A DNA stretch of 64,000 bases from Erigeron canadensis (lineage: Eukaryota; Streptophyta; Magnoliopsida; Asterales; Asteraceae), in assembly GCF_010389155.1 (NCBI RefSeq), contig NC_057763.1:39414645-39478644 (forward strand), read 5' to 3'. The notes below the pieces were generated by a model. The model worked only from the letters and a program-made list of their open reading frames with translations, did no database searches and was not told where the DNA came from. Made by a program: the position numbers and the translations under genes. Below, one piece after another: positions 1-10,136 of this stretch. Every line of letters starts with the position of its first letter. Position 1 is the first letter of the stretch.

Positions 1-854
1 ACTACTCGTATATTTTTTTTTAATATTTATATATAAGTATAAAATAAAATTGGGTTTGGTGGTATTTTTTATATAAAGTATATTTTTTTATATATAATTA
101 AACCTAATTACTGAGTAGTTCGTAAGGTTTTACTTATCCAAAAGTGACGGAATCATAAAGATGATTTATTTTTTAGAATAAGGTAGTGTCAAAAAGACTT
201 AAAAGGGTCAACAAAATAAGTATGCACGTATTTTTCTTCAGTAAAGCAATGTGTTTCCCTAATTTGATCATTTACCAAACTTTAGTGTTTGGCGTTTTCT
301 GAAACATTATTTGTTCTCCCCTATAAATCCAAAATCATAGCTCAAAAAGTTTGTTGCACTGTTAAAACGTTATTATGTGGCCGGGCAGCCAGGTTGGGAC
401 TAGGAAAGAAAAAGAAAAACGCATATAAACAAATTTCTTAGTGGAATAAAACCAAAGGGGCTGGGCTGGTTTGTTTTTGGGCGTTTTTTTTTTCATATAG
501 AATTTTGTTTTCAGGATACGACTCACACACATAAAATTCTTTTTGGAATTTTGTTGTCAATAAGTGAACAATCATAACAACGACGGGGTAGAGGTATTTA
601 TTTAACTGATGTATGTACAAATATGAAATACATCGATGTTGTTATTAACTGTCAAAGCAAAAAACAAAAAAAACACTGTAGTACAAATATGAAATATACA
701 AATTGTCTTTTTATGAAAAAATATTCAAAGAAATTTGAAAACTTAATTAAAGATTCATTGATGACTTGTATGCATGTTGGTTTAGAAAAGAAATTTTGAT
801 ATGGTAGTTTCATTTGTTCAAAAAAAAAAAAAAAAGTGACATGTATGATTGTAG
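1..854. other. Non-coding stretch upstream of the first visible UXS exon
   Basis: No exon was recognised here. The next exon at 855 opens with a clean acceptor (TTGTAG) in phase 0, so at least the right part should be intron of the UXS gene. The expected upstream exons, which carry the conserved YxxxK catalytic motif, were not found in these bases and probably lie left of the window. The sequence is AT-rich with several homopolymer runs. Confidence 0.5.
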
Positions 855-1792
855 GTGAGGATTGCGAGGATATTCAATACATATGGTCCTAGGATGTGTA
901 TTGACGATGGTCGTGTCGTTAGTAACTTTGTTGCCCAGGTGAGCTCTTCTCCCTTACCTGGCCTTTTGGTTCCATTTATCACTTTCAACCAATTTCTGAT
1001 ACACAAATGCTAACAATGTAGGCACTTAGAAAGGAGCCACTTACTGTTTATGGTGATGGCAAGCAAACAAGGAGTTTCCAATATGTTTCTGACTTGGTTA
1101 GTACTAGTACTGTTCTTCTATCTTATAGTTTGTCGTTTCTTGGATCTAAAGAGTGGGCAGATGGAACTTTTGTCCCGAATACTGATTTTATATAATTTGT
1201 TTGAAATTAAAAGGTGGAAGGTCTAATGCGATTGATGGAAGGCGAACATGTTGGGCCTTTCAATCTTGGAAACCCTGGTGAATTCACCATGCTTGAACTT
1301 GCCCAGGTACCTGTCATTTTCGTTATGCATTCAAACCAATGTGTTTATCAAGTTATGGTGCTAGTCTAATACGGATCGAGTATAACATTTTCAACTTCTT
1401 TTTGACCTCAAGTGATTGACAATAACCATTTTAATTAGATAAATGATAATCATAGCAAAAGCAAATTTATCCTCCCTTGGTCCAATAATTTTGGGAATTT
1501 AAACATACAGTATTCAGTATTGTGCATAAATATCATATGTGTGCTCATTTTGGCTATTTACGATTGGTGACAGGTCGTGCAAGAGACGATAGACCCTAAC
1601 GCAAAAATAGAGTTCAGGGAAAACACAGAAGACGACCCACACAAAAGGAAGCCGGATATCACCAAGGCTAAAGAACTTTTAGGATGGAAGCCCAAGGTGT
1701 CTCTTCGCAAAGGACTGCCCATGATGGTTTCTGACTTCAGGCAGCGTATTTTTGGTGATCAAAAGGACAGTGCCACCAAAACCACTGCATAG
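855..1792 (+). CDS. UXS: UDP-glucuronate decarboxylase (UDP-xylose synthase), 3' exons only
   Basis: UXS converts UDP-glucuronate to UDP-xylose, the donor for xylan and other wall and glycan xylosylation. Four exons are visible: 855-938, 1022-1096, 1214-1306 and 1574-1792, all in phase 0 with GT-AG borders. Together they give 150 residues ending at a TAG. The translation carries the family blocks [65 protein letters not shown] and the C-terminal [19 protein letters not shown]. This is the C-terminal half of an extended short-chain dehydrogenase fold; the Rossmann NAD-binding part and the catalytic Tyr/Lys lie outside the window. The tail after FGDQKD resembles the membrane-anchored (Golgi) UXS subgroup more than the cytosolic one, but that is an inference. 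Nothing looks broken. The gene is partial because of the window edge. Confidence 0.93.
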
Positions 1793-3300
1793 TCAGCGGG
1801 CTTTGTATACAGTAAAGAAAGCAGCTACATTTTGAATCAGTTCTCGCCGGTTGTTTAGGGTTGAACCTGTTATATTTACGTTTGATTTATTAATCTTTTG
1901 GATTGTGGATAGGGAACGAGTCTGATTTTACTTGTACCGAGATTAGTTGTAAGCAGAATCCCAAATTTTACTTTTTGAGTGCAGGTGCACCACAACGGCA
2001 CCAATATGATAGATTATGTGGGAGCCCTTGTATGCTATTTGACGAGTTTCTAGAGATATCTTGGTTACCCTTTTATCTAAATCAATGTTTAATACTATAT
2101 CATGTCTCACGGCTGTGTTTGCACGAACAATGCAAGACTAACATTGACTTTGTTTCAAAATCAAAGGGTTGTCCAGTGGTTTTTGAGGTAAGCCTTACAC
2201 CAAAGGTCATTTGCCTGATATATATAAATATGGTCTAACAAAGTCTAAAACATTACAAAATGGGAGAAACTATATCCAAGTTGTGCATAATTCCTCACTA
2301 TAACGAGTTTTACATTATGTGGCACCTAGGCATTACTATAATATGTATCCCTTTCGATCATGGTCGAACCTACTTTTATGCGTTACCAACATACTTAAAG
2401 TGTAGGAGTATTGAGGAGGTACCTCATTAACTAAAATGAGAACAAACTCTGAATCGATCACGCATACTAATATGAAGTTTGAATAAATTCAAGACCTGTT
2501 TTATTATCTTAGCTAGCATTCACCCGCCCAAGCTACAAAAAAAACACACTCATACACATATTACGCATTGTAACCGACTGTCTAACTAACTCTAATTATG
2601 TGATAACGACTTAGATTAGTACGTTGGTTCTGCATCTGAGTTCTAAACTTATTTAAATCTGAAGTAATTATACAGTAGAGTACTTCAATAATCTTGCTCA
2701 AGTTGAGATGATCAAAAGCTGGGACTCCCACGTCCCAACTCGAGTAGGTTAACTTGATCTCTGATAAAATGACAATCACTTGTATATGTTTGGTTATGGT
2801 ATTAAACTCTAGTTAGCAGTAGCACCATCAATGTTAGCAGTAGCACCACTAATTTGTCAACAAATCAATGTCATTACCATGAATCGAGCTACGTTGAATA
2901 ACAAGTCAACCACCACAACTCAAATTTTTGACCTGCGAGAGATAAAAGATTAATTGGCCCAACAGTATCCATTATCATGTTTGAAACTTTGAATCATCAA
3001 ATGCATCCGAATTATTTAAGGCACAAAAAGTTGATAAAACCGTAAATAAGTACCTAATAAATAGACAATTTTAGCACATGAATATTCTGAATGATATTCA
3101 AAGGAGTCCCCGCTTGATACAAATATGAAGAGATGGTCATTTACGACGCTCCCGATGGTGATGGTATGTCAGTTGTGTCACATCATCACGCATTAAAAGT
3201 TAGAAGTTCTAAAGTGACACATTTTTACCATCAGCATCTCATCATTTAACCTTTTTATTGTTAACACACTAAAATGAACAGCATTATCCTTAAAAATAAC
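1793..3300. other. UXS 3' UTR followed by intergenic sequence
   Basis: The first 100-450 bases after the UXS stop are probably its 3' UTR. An open frame at 1903-2238 lies here but resembles no family and is taken as chance. Beyond about 2250 the sequence is AT-rich, with no recognised gene. At 3053-3221 it carries a dispersed repeat whose two halves recur in swapped order near 8667-8790. Confidence 0.45.
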
Positions 3301-3477
3301 GGATGAAGATTCCCTAAAGCTAGAAATAACTTTAGGGGTAAATCAATCTTGACTTTTAGATCAAAATCAAAGGTCAAGATCCAAATACCATCTTTGAATC
3401 TTGATCCTTGATTTTAATTAAGGGTCAAGATTAACAACTTTACCCCTAAAATTTTTAACTTTAGGGAATCCCCATCC
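3301..3477. mobile_element. 177-bp MITE with 9-bp target duplication (Mutator-like)
   Basis: The ends are inverted repeats of about 39 bp. The left end reads GGATGAAGATTCCCTAAAG and the right end is its imperfect complement, finishing CTTTAGGGAATCCCCATCC. The element is flanked on both sides by the same nine bases, AAAAATAAC (3292-3300 and 3478-3486). A 9-bp duplication with long TIRs is the hallmark of Mutator-like elements. No coding capacity is present, so it would move only with a transposase supplied elsewhere. Confidence 0.8.
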
Positions 3478-3675
3478 AAAAATAACATATTGACCTAGAA
3501 AAAACCTTAAGTATGTAACAGAATATTCCATCATTTGATTTTGCCCCGTCAAGATACAAATTTATCTCTAAAACATGTCCCATTTTGAATTTGAATCACC
3601 ATCAAGACCAGATCAGTCCAAATCGAACTTGAATCTAACATAACATCACTGCCTCTAGATAAGTGTAAACGGTGG

Positions 3676-3855
3676 CGTCAATGGAGTTGGTGGCCCATTG
3701 GTAAGGTCTTTGACCTTGGAAAAATCCACCTGGGTTCGAGTCCCACTTCTCACATTTGTGAGGGTGGATTAATAGGGGTTTTTCGAAAGTCCTGGTTTTC
3801 AAGCATACGTGTAATTTAAGACTATGAGTAGAATAGAATATCGTTTAAAAAAAAG
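3676..3855 (+). mobile_element. tRNA-derived SINE
   Basis: The head carries Pol III promoter-like boxes: TGGTGGCCCATTGGTAAGG (box A region) and GGGTTCGAGTCCC (box B region). They are spaced as in a tRNA, but the sequence lacks a foldable anticodon arm and acceptor stem. A body of about 100 bp follows and ends in an A-rich tail near 3848-3855. A second copy of the same family lies inverted at 32632-32745. Confidence 0.7.
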
Positions 3856-4188
3856 TGTAAACGGTGGTCGCTGGTTTTCATCAGCATATATTTTCCAAAA
3901 AGATGCAACTTATACACTTCATTAAAAAAAAAAATTTAGCATCGTTTGTCGCTTAAATCCATGCAACAACAAAGATAAAACGGTTGGATGTGACCCAAGA
4001 ACTCCTCCTGTTCTCGTCGTCTAACCGGCGACGGAAACAAAAAAATTATATGACGTAATGGTGACAGTGGTGTAGAGTCGGTCTTTATGTATTATGGGGT
4101 CAAACAGCTACTTTGGGCCCTCAAAACTACAAGGCCACTAATTTTTGTATATTGTGGACTTAAGGTTTATAATTATGCTAATATTATA

Positions 4189-4401
4189 CTCCCTCTGTCC
4201 CAATTTAAATGTCATGTTGACTAACTTTGACCGTAAATAACTTTGTTTGTACTATATAGTAGTTGATGAAACTTATATGAACGAAAAGTACATTAAAAAC
4301 TCAATCCATTCATATGTTTTATATCAAGTGTTACATGACACAAACAAAGTTATTTACGGTCAAAGTTAGTCAACGTGACATTTAAATTGGGACGGAGGGA
4401 G
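4189..4401. mobile_element. Stowaway-type MITE (Tc1/mariner)
   Basis: The 213-bp element begins CTCCCTCTGTCCC and ends in the complement GGGACGGAGGGAG. It is flanked by TA on both sides (4187-4188 and 4402-4403). The terminal motif CTCCCTCCGTCCC and the TA target site define plant Stowaway MITEs. The inverted homology runs inward for about 60 bp on each side, so a transcript would fold into a long hairpin. Confidence 0.93.
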
Positions 4402-5399
4402 TACTATATAATAAGAAATAGGCCCTAACCTTTGACAAAAGAAATAAACGGATAGCAAAATTAAAATATGGGACGAAAAGAGAGTATTAAACCGGCGCTA
4501 AAAACCCTAAACTCTTCTTGAGAAATGAACTCTGTCTATTTCTCTCTCATATATGATGGCAATTTTCACTTTTTATGATGAAATCGAAAAGACTTCATTC
4601 TCCAACGTTCTTATGCTCGAAAATTTATATATAATATTGGGTAAGTAGTAAGTTTAATTATTGATGTTCTTATCATATTATGCGCCGAAAAATCATTCAA
4701 TAATCTAATGTTTTTTAACTTCTTTAGGAGCAAAAGCCAACAAGATCAGGAGAATGCTTGGCAGCAAGACGAACAATATGCAGAAGTAGCATACGACTAA
4801 CAAAGACCAGCATAAGGTAGAAGAAGCAGACGACCAACACGACCAGGAGCAGAAGGCAGGAAGGTCAGGAGAAGACAGAATGAGCAGCCAAATTAGTAGG
4901 AGGCACCTTTTTTTTTCTTTCTTTGTCTACTTTACTCGATATGCTAATAAACTAGCCCCCAAACGTAATCTCATTTAAGGCCACCAAAAAACTTGAGTCG
5001 AGACTACAGTGGTGTTGCTTAAGTTACGATACACTTCGACTAGGATCGTTAAGAGCAACTTTAAAGATAACCTCGTAATAAATGGAAATGATAAAGATAC
5101 CCTTGTAACTTACTTCTTCTTTATTATTATTATTATTATTATTATTTTCCTGTTATTTTTTTCTCCGAGCATTCAATGATTCAGTCAGTATATGACATCA
5201 GAATAATCTCATTGTATAATGGTGAAATATTGTAGATAACAAAATGTTGACCAAGATTTTATTACAAGTATTCGGACGAAAAACCCTAAGACTCGTCATC
5301 TATGAGAATCAAACTTAAAATTTTAGGTAAAATCGGGTTCTCTTATGTGGTGTTATTTTCAGCAAACTAAAACCCTGGATTTAAAACCCAAATCACATC
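4402..5399. other. Intergenic, with purine-rich tract, (TTA)n and a SINE-like repeat
   Basis: Bases 4729-4895 are strongly purine-rich on the + strand and CAG/AAG/GAC-like in texture, unlike the flanks; no long frame is open in them. A (TTA)n microsatellite lies at 5120-5146. A SINE-like repeat at about 5182-5300 shares its order of motifs with 13606-13770 (CAGTCxGTA, TGTATAATGGT, TTACAAGTAT, GAAAAACC). Confidence 0.4.
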
Positions 5400-5539
5400 T
5401 TCTTCTCTATAAATATATAACAACACATAGTGTTCAGACGGCACGCCAAGATCTTCTTCTACAGTCTCCTGCTCCGTATTCCGACCGGGTACACTCTTCA
5501 TATCAGCCCTCCCAAATATAACTTTCGACTTCCCAAATT

Positions 5540-5573
<34 letters not shown>

Positions 5574-5664
5574 TGAATTTACACTTCATTCGATAACCCT
5601 AAACCCTAACTTTTTTTCTTATTATTCTTTCAGATTACATCTTTCGCTCCAGCTTACATACAAC
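5400..5664 (+). promoter_or_regulatory. Sm-D2 promoter and 5' leader
   Basis: A TATA-like CTATAAATATAT lies at about 5407. A (TA)n microsatellite (5542-5571) follows, then a telo-box run with AACCCTAAACCCTAAC about 60-70 bp before the ATG. Telo boxes (AAACCCTA) near the start are common in plant genes for ribosome and RNA-processing proteins. The exact transcription start cannot be read from sequence. Confidence 0.55.
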
Positions 5665-6485
5665 ATGAGGTAATAGTTCATATTATACATAATTATACAT
5701 ACATATATAGGACTTTTTAGCAAACCCTAAAATTCGCCCCCTTTTTTTATTATTATTTTTTTACACTTTGGTACTTATAATTATTATTTTTTGTTTGCAG
5801 TCGACCAATGGAAGAGGATGCTCCTGTAAGTATTTTTTAAAAAAAAAAAATCTAAATATGTTTATTATAGCTACAATTGTTATTTTGTATAAACTACGCA
5901 TACGTTGTCGAATTCTTTAAATTTTGTTTTCGCTTTAGATAGACAGTTATATTATATTATGATATATTGCAGGTTAAGAATGAGGAAGAGGAGTTCAACA
6001 CTGGGCCTCTCTCTGTCTTGATGATGAGTGTTAAGAATAACACACAGGTTACTTATGTTTCCATACATTCATTATTTATATATACTCTATATGATTTCCT
6101 TACAAATTCAATAGTCTATTTGATTGTAATTTTAACAGTTTTCTGTCTCATTGTGTTGTACATACAGGTTCTTATTAACTGCAGGAACAATAAGAAGCTT
6201 TTAGGTCGTGTTAGGGCATTCGATCGACACTGCAACATGGTCCTTGAGAACGTTAGAGAGATGTGGACCGAGGTTGGTTTTTGTCACCAGAACGACTTGT
6301 TTAGTAGTTATTTAGCTTGGTTTCTTGTATAATGCATTTTTTTGATTTTTGGGTTTTGTGTATGTCAGGTGCCGAAAACAGGAAAAGGGAAGAAGAAAGC
6401 TCTTCCGGTGAACAAGGATAGGTTTATTAGCAAGATGTTTCTCCGAGGCGATTCGGTCATCATTGTGCTTAGAAACCCCAAGTGA
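5665..6485 (+). CDS. SmD2: Small nuclear ribonucleoprotein Sm-D2
   Basis: Sm-D2 is one of seven Sm proteins that form the ring around the Sm site of U1, U2, U4 and U5 snRNAs in the spliceosome. Exons are 5665-5669, 5801-5825, 5973-6047, 6168-6272 and 6369-6485, giving 108 residues, the usual length. The first exon holds only five coding bases (ATG AG), so the second codon is split. The product starts MSRPMEED, continues [20 protein letters not shown] (Sm1 beginning) and [20 protein letters not shown], and has [13 protein letters not shown], which ends Sm1. Sm2 has the motif [17 protein letters not shown] with the RGD-like turn at the C-terminus. All borders are GT-AG and the frame is continuous, so the gene looks fully functional. 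An open frame that reads through introns 3 and 4 is an artefact. Confidence 0.96.
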
Positions 6486-6976
6486 TTGGTATCATTCTCC
6501 GTTCTTTTTATTTTAAGTTTTGAACAAGATGTACAAAATAAAAACCAGATACATTTAGGGGGAAATACAGAAAACTTTAAGTAATTAGATTGATCTGTGC
6601 TACATTAAGGTGAGTGTAAGTGTGTGTGTTTGTGCTTTACAGAATGATATGAGAACTAGGAACTTCTGATTCCATAGCATCCACATTATTGATTTTAAGC
6701 ATCAGTGCGAACTATATGAGCAGGGTGTGATGTTGTTTGCCATGTGCACTTAGGAATTAATATATGATGAAGTTTGCACTTATCAGTTGATAGTCATTAG
6801 GGTTTTGCGAGTTGCATTTTGATGCTTAGTTATTTGGGTACCTTTTTATGCGGCATTGGATTTCAATTGTGCCATGGTATTTATGACGGTTGATTCTATA
6901 CCACTATGGTACTTTAAGTTAAGATGGATACTAGATTAAGATAGAGGGAGTAGCTTTCTTTAATCTTTATACTAAA
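6486..6976. other. Sm-D2 3' UTR and downstream spacer
   Basis: Downstream of the stop, intron-like borders are possible near 6640 (TTTACAG), so the 3' UTR may itself be spliced. No other gene is recognised. The stretch ends at the first hAT-like element. Confidence 0.35.
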
Positions 6977-7351
6977 CTTGGTTTTAAATGGCGATAGGCG
7001 CACAAAAGCGTCAGGGTCCATTTCCAAAATGAAAAGGCAAAAGCAGTGGGTTTTTCGTATGGGAGGCGTACACTTTTGACACAAAATTTATACATTATTT
7101 ATATAGTATCTACAAGTTATAACACATAAAGTACTAAAACACCTTCATATATACATGTAAAACACCTTTTAAGTAGCAAAAACACCTTTATGTAACAAAA
7201 CAATCTAGTATTCAAGTTTCATGGCAAAAAGTCGTGTGCAAAACAGCTGACTGTACAACAAGCGCATGGATTTTGACCCAAAGCGACAACAGCTGAGCCT
7301 TAGGTCGCCTTGGGCTTAAGCGAGCCTTAGGCGTGCTTTTTAAAACCAAGG
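6977..7351. mobile_element. hAT-like non-autonomous element, copy 1
   Basis: The 375-bp element begins CTTGGTTTTAAATGGCGATA and ends TTTTTAAAACCAAGG, an inverted terminus of about 14 bp. Flanks repeat TACTAAA (6970-6976 and 7352-7358; the eighth base is c on the left and t on the right). The short TIR and the 7-8 bp duplication fit hAT superfamily elements. The interior has no coding capacity and is rich in GGCG/TAGGCG words. Confidence 0.6.
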
Positions 7352-7448
7352 TACTAAATAGATATCAGGTGGTTCTGTATAATACCAGAAAGTGTTTTGG
7401 GGATTGGGGTGCTAATGCGACTTCATTTCTCCAATAATGACTCGGATC

Positions 7449-7764
7449 CTTGGTTTAAATAGGTGATAGGCGCTCTGAGGTCTTGAGGGTCAAAAAAGCC
7501 TAGGGGTTGGTGCCTCGCGCAAAAGAGATTCATTTTTTGGCTAGGTACTTGTATCAACCCTACATTCCATATTCTACAAATCAAATGCTTTAAACATGCT
7601 TAGAAGTCATTGCTATACAACAAAATACAAAATACTGTATATGGGGAAAGATTAGTGCGTAGGCGGTGCTTACTCTCCGTGTAGCAGCGTCATAAGTAAC
7701 ATTGGCGCATGATTAGCGGCTGGGCTATTTCTTTAGTGCCTAGGTAGCGTCTTTTCAACCCAAG
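7449..7764. mobile_element. hAT-like non-autonomous element, copy 2
   Basis: The 316-bp element begins CTTGGTTTAAATAGGTGATAG and ends TTTTCAACCCAAG, like copy 1 about 100 bp upstream. It is bordered by CTCGGATC on the left (7441-7448) and CTCAGATC on the right (7765-7772), an 8-bp target duplication with one later change. The TAGGCG-type interior words are shared with copy 1, so both belong to one family. Confidence 0.65.
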
Positions 7765-7775
7765 CTCAGATCACA

Positions 7776-8530
7776 GTAGGGCTGCAAATGAACCCTGCTG
7801 AGCTTGGGCTTGACACGAAAGCCTTAACAGAAGGTCAATCTTAAATTAAAGACCTTCATGAGGCTGGCTTGGGCTTGGCTTGTGGAAGACTCAGTTGATG
7901 AAGCTCGAATTGAGACTATAAGTAGCTCGAAAATATTAATTAGGCTCTGTTTATCAAGCTCTATTCAAAAACTCACAATGGTTAAACCTGAATGAGCCCA
8001 AGTTAAGTTGTGCTCAAATATTCAATAAGTTAACGTCTTAATTGCACCTCTTATTTTTGTTGTTAATCATGGGTGTCCTACTCGCTTTGCGAGCAGACTA
8101 ATCTCAAGAGCCGACTCACTTTGCGATCCCAGTGTTGGAAAAGGTGAGCCTCTGTGGCCACTAGGTAGTTGCCGCCTCATACACGTACAATAGCACAAGA
8201 ATTTAGGGCTGAATTCTTATAAGCTGCAACACAGCTCATGGTAGATTTTGAGCTCACACTCTATTTGATCTCGAATAACTTGATTATAGTTTCACTTGAT
8301 TTCAGGCTTTAGTCAAATAGCACATAAGTTATAGTCATTCAATAGCCCAGGACATAATTTTTTAGGTGTGTAATCCATGTTCATGCTTTTTGCCATTTTA
8401 GTTGATCGTTGAAAAGTCTTACACTTATCAATCTTTGGTTCTGATGTCAATCATTGATTTTGATGTCATACGTAGAGAGGGAGTGAAATGCAAAGAACGT
8501 AAGCTACATACAAGTTGGTAAATGCTGTTA
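7776..8530. other. hAT-like terminus and degenerate repeat
   Basis: TAGGGCTGCAAATGAACC at 7776 resembles the ends of Ac/Ds-type hAT elements, and the following sequence is rich in GAGCTTGGGCTTG-like words common in such repeats. I could not find a matching right end. No gene was recognised up to 8530. Confidence 0.3.
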
Positions 8531-8628
8531 GATTTCGTAGCAATATAACAATAGTGGTGCTGTTTTAGCAAACTGATGATGTATGGTGGAACCACAAGTT
8601 GGGGATTTTGAAATTTGAAGAATATGGT

Positions 8629-8820
8629 GGGCTATAGATGTGGATAGGATCAAAGAGCCCAAAAAATGGTGATGGTATGTCAGTTGTGTCATATCAACGC
8701 GTGTTAAGTTAGAAGTTTTAATCTGACACATCATAAGTAGTGAATAGACGATTTTAGCACATGAAAATTTTTAAATGATATTCAAAGGAGGGCTATAGAT
8801 GTGATAGGATCATAGAGCCC
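8629..8820. repeat. 30-bp direct repeats enclosing a dispersed repeat
   Basis: GGCTATAGATGTG(G)ATAGGATCA(A/T)AGAGCCC occurs at 8629-8660 and again at about 8790-8820. The 130 bp between them contain two blocks that also occur, in the opposite order, at 3053-3221. Confidence 0.65.
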
Positions 8821-10136
8821 AGAAGACAAAGACCAAGAACATATATGAAGAGTCTGGGGCTTAACGAAAATCAAAATAACATAGAATGTGGGAATGATTA
8901 ACTTATTAATTCCAACCTAATGATATTATTAGATATTTGGCCACCAAATTGAAAACAAAGCAACAAAAGCTTAACTTTCCCTGCATGAAAGAATGTACAG
9001 TGAAACTCTGGAAGCAATAATCAATTCGCAGAGTGTATAAATGTACAGGGAAATTGTTGTTAAGCTATAACCCAGTCTGCATTCATTTCACAAGTTTGTT
9101 ATGCTTTTTTTCTCCCGGTATGCATGTGACTAACATAGCAAGTTTTCCCTGTTGCAGTATTTCGTGGATATGGAATTCTGGATCTGTAGTTCTTGGATGG
9201 AAATTTGGCTTGTGATGGAAGTAAAATGATGCTAGTAGTGGACTTTCTCATGGTAGTCATTGTATTTCTGTTAAAAAAAAGCTTGGTTTGTACGAGTTTT
9301 GTGATTTAGTGAATCCTAAGTCCTAACTTTTCTTTGGTTTACTCTTTATGGAAGGACCAGAGCAATCCTCAACTTGTTCTATCATTGATTGTTGAATGTT
9401 ACTCTTTTTATGCTATGTATGTGCTTGTTCATCTTTTCATTCCTATGGCGTGTTAAATCTAAGAAGATGCGGGACAGAGATTTTTATTTAATCCTGAAAT
9501 TTTCAAGAAATTATTTTATTTTTAAGAAGATGCGGGACAGAAATTATTTTTAAATAAACTAAACAAAGACTTGATTTTTTTAGGCTTTCTTATTTCATGA
9601 GGTTTTTTTCCCCTTCACAATCAAAACTAAAAGCTTTGCAAAATACATGCGGTATGAAGAGGTTCAATGATATAGAGATGTTCAAAACTAAATGCATTTG
9701 AGTAAATATGATAACATCAAATGAATATAGTGGAAACGAATGGATCAAAAGATCTATAACATAGGATGATGATATGGTTTTCCTTTCTTACGGTTTCATG
9801 GATATCTCAGAATAAGGTCTAAAACATGGGATGCTGATGTGGTTTTTCTTTCTTTCGGTTTCATGGATAGCAGAATAATGTCTATAACATAGGATGATGA
9901 TATGCTTTTTCTTCTTTCGGTTTCATTGATAGCAGAATACCGCCCTGACTCTACAGTATCTTAGGTTAATCTAAATTTACATACCGAGTAAACAGTTGTC
10001 AGCGGGTTAATATAGTACCAGGATTCTAAATATGAAATCTCATGAAAGTATGTTCCATTATATTTAGTTACCAAGTAATTTATATAGTTCTTGATAGTAT
10101 CTCATAAACTGAACAAAAATAGTTGGACGGTGGCGG
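8821..10136. other. Intergenic, with a three-copy minisatellite
   Basis: No gene was recognised. A minisatellite of about 64 bp occurs three times in tandem starting at 9754, 9819 and 9882; each unit contains CTATAACATAGGATGATGAT and CGGTTTCATGGATAGCAGAA variants. A shorter duplication, AAGAAGATGCGGGACAGA, occurs near 9461 and 9523. An open frame at 9033-9215 has no family features. Confidence 0.5.

Noticed and set aside
1903..2238. 111-residue open frame after the UXS stop
   Set aside because: It lies in the probable 3' UTR, resembles no known family and has no intron or codon-use support.
3690..3750. tRNA gene suggested by box A and box B-like words
   Set aside because: No acceptor stem or anticodon arm can be formed, and a second copy with a common body at 32632-32745 shows it is a SINE.
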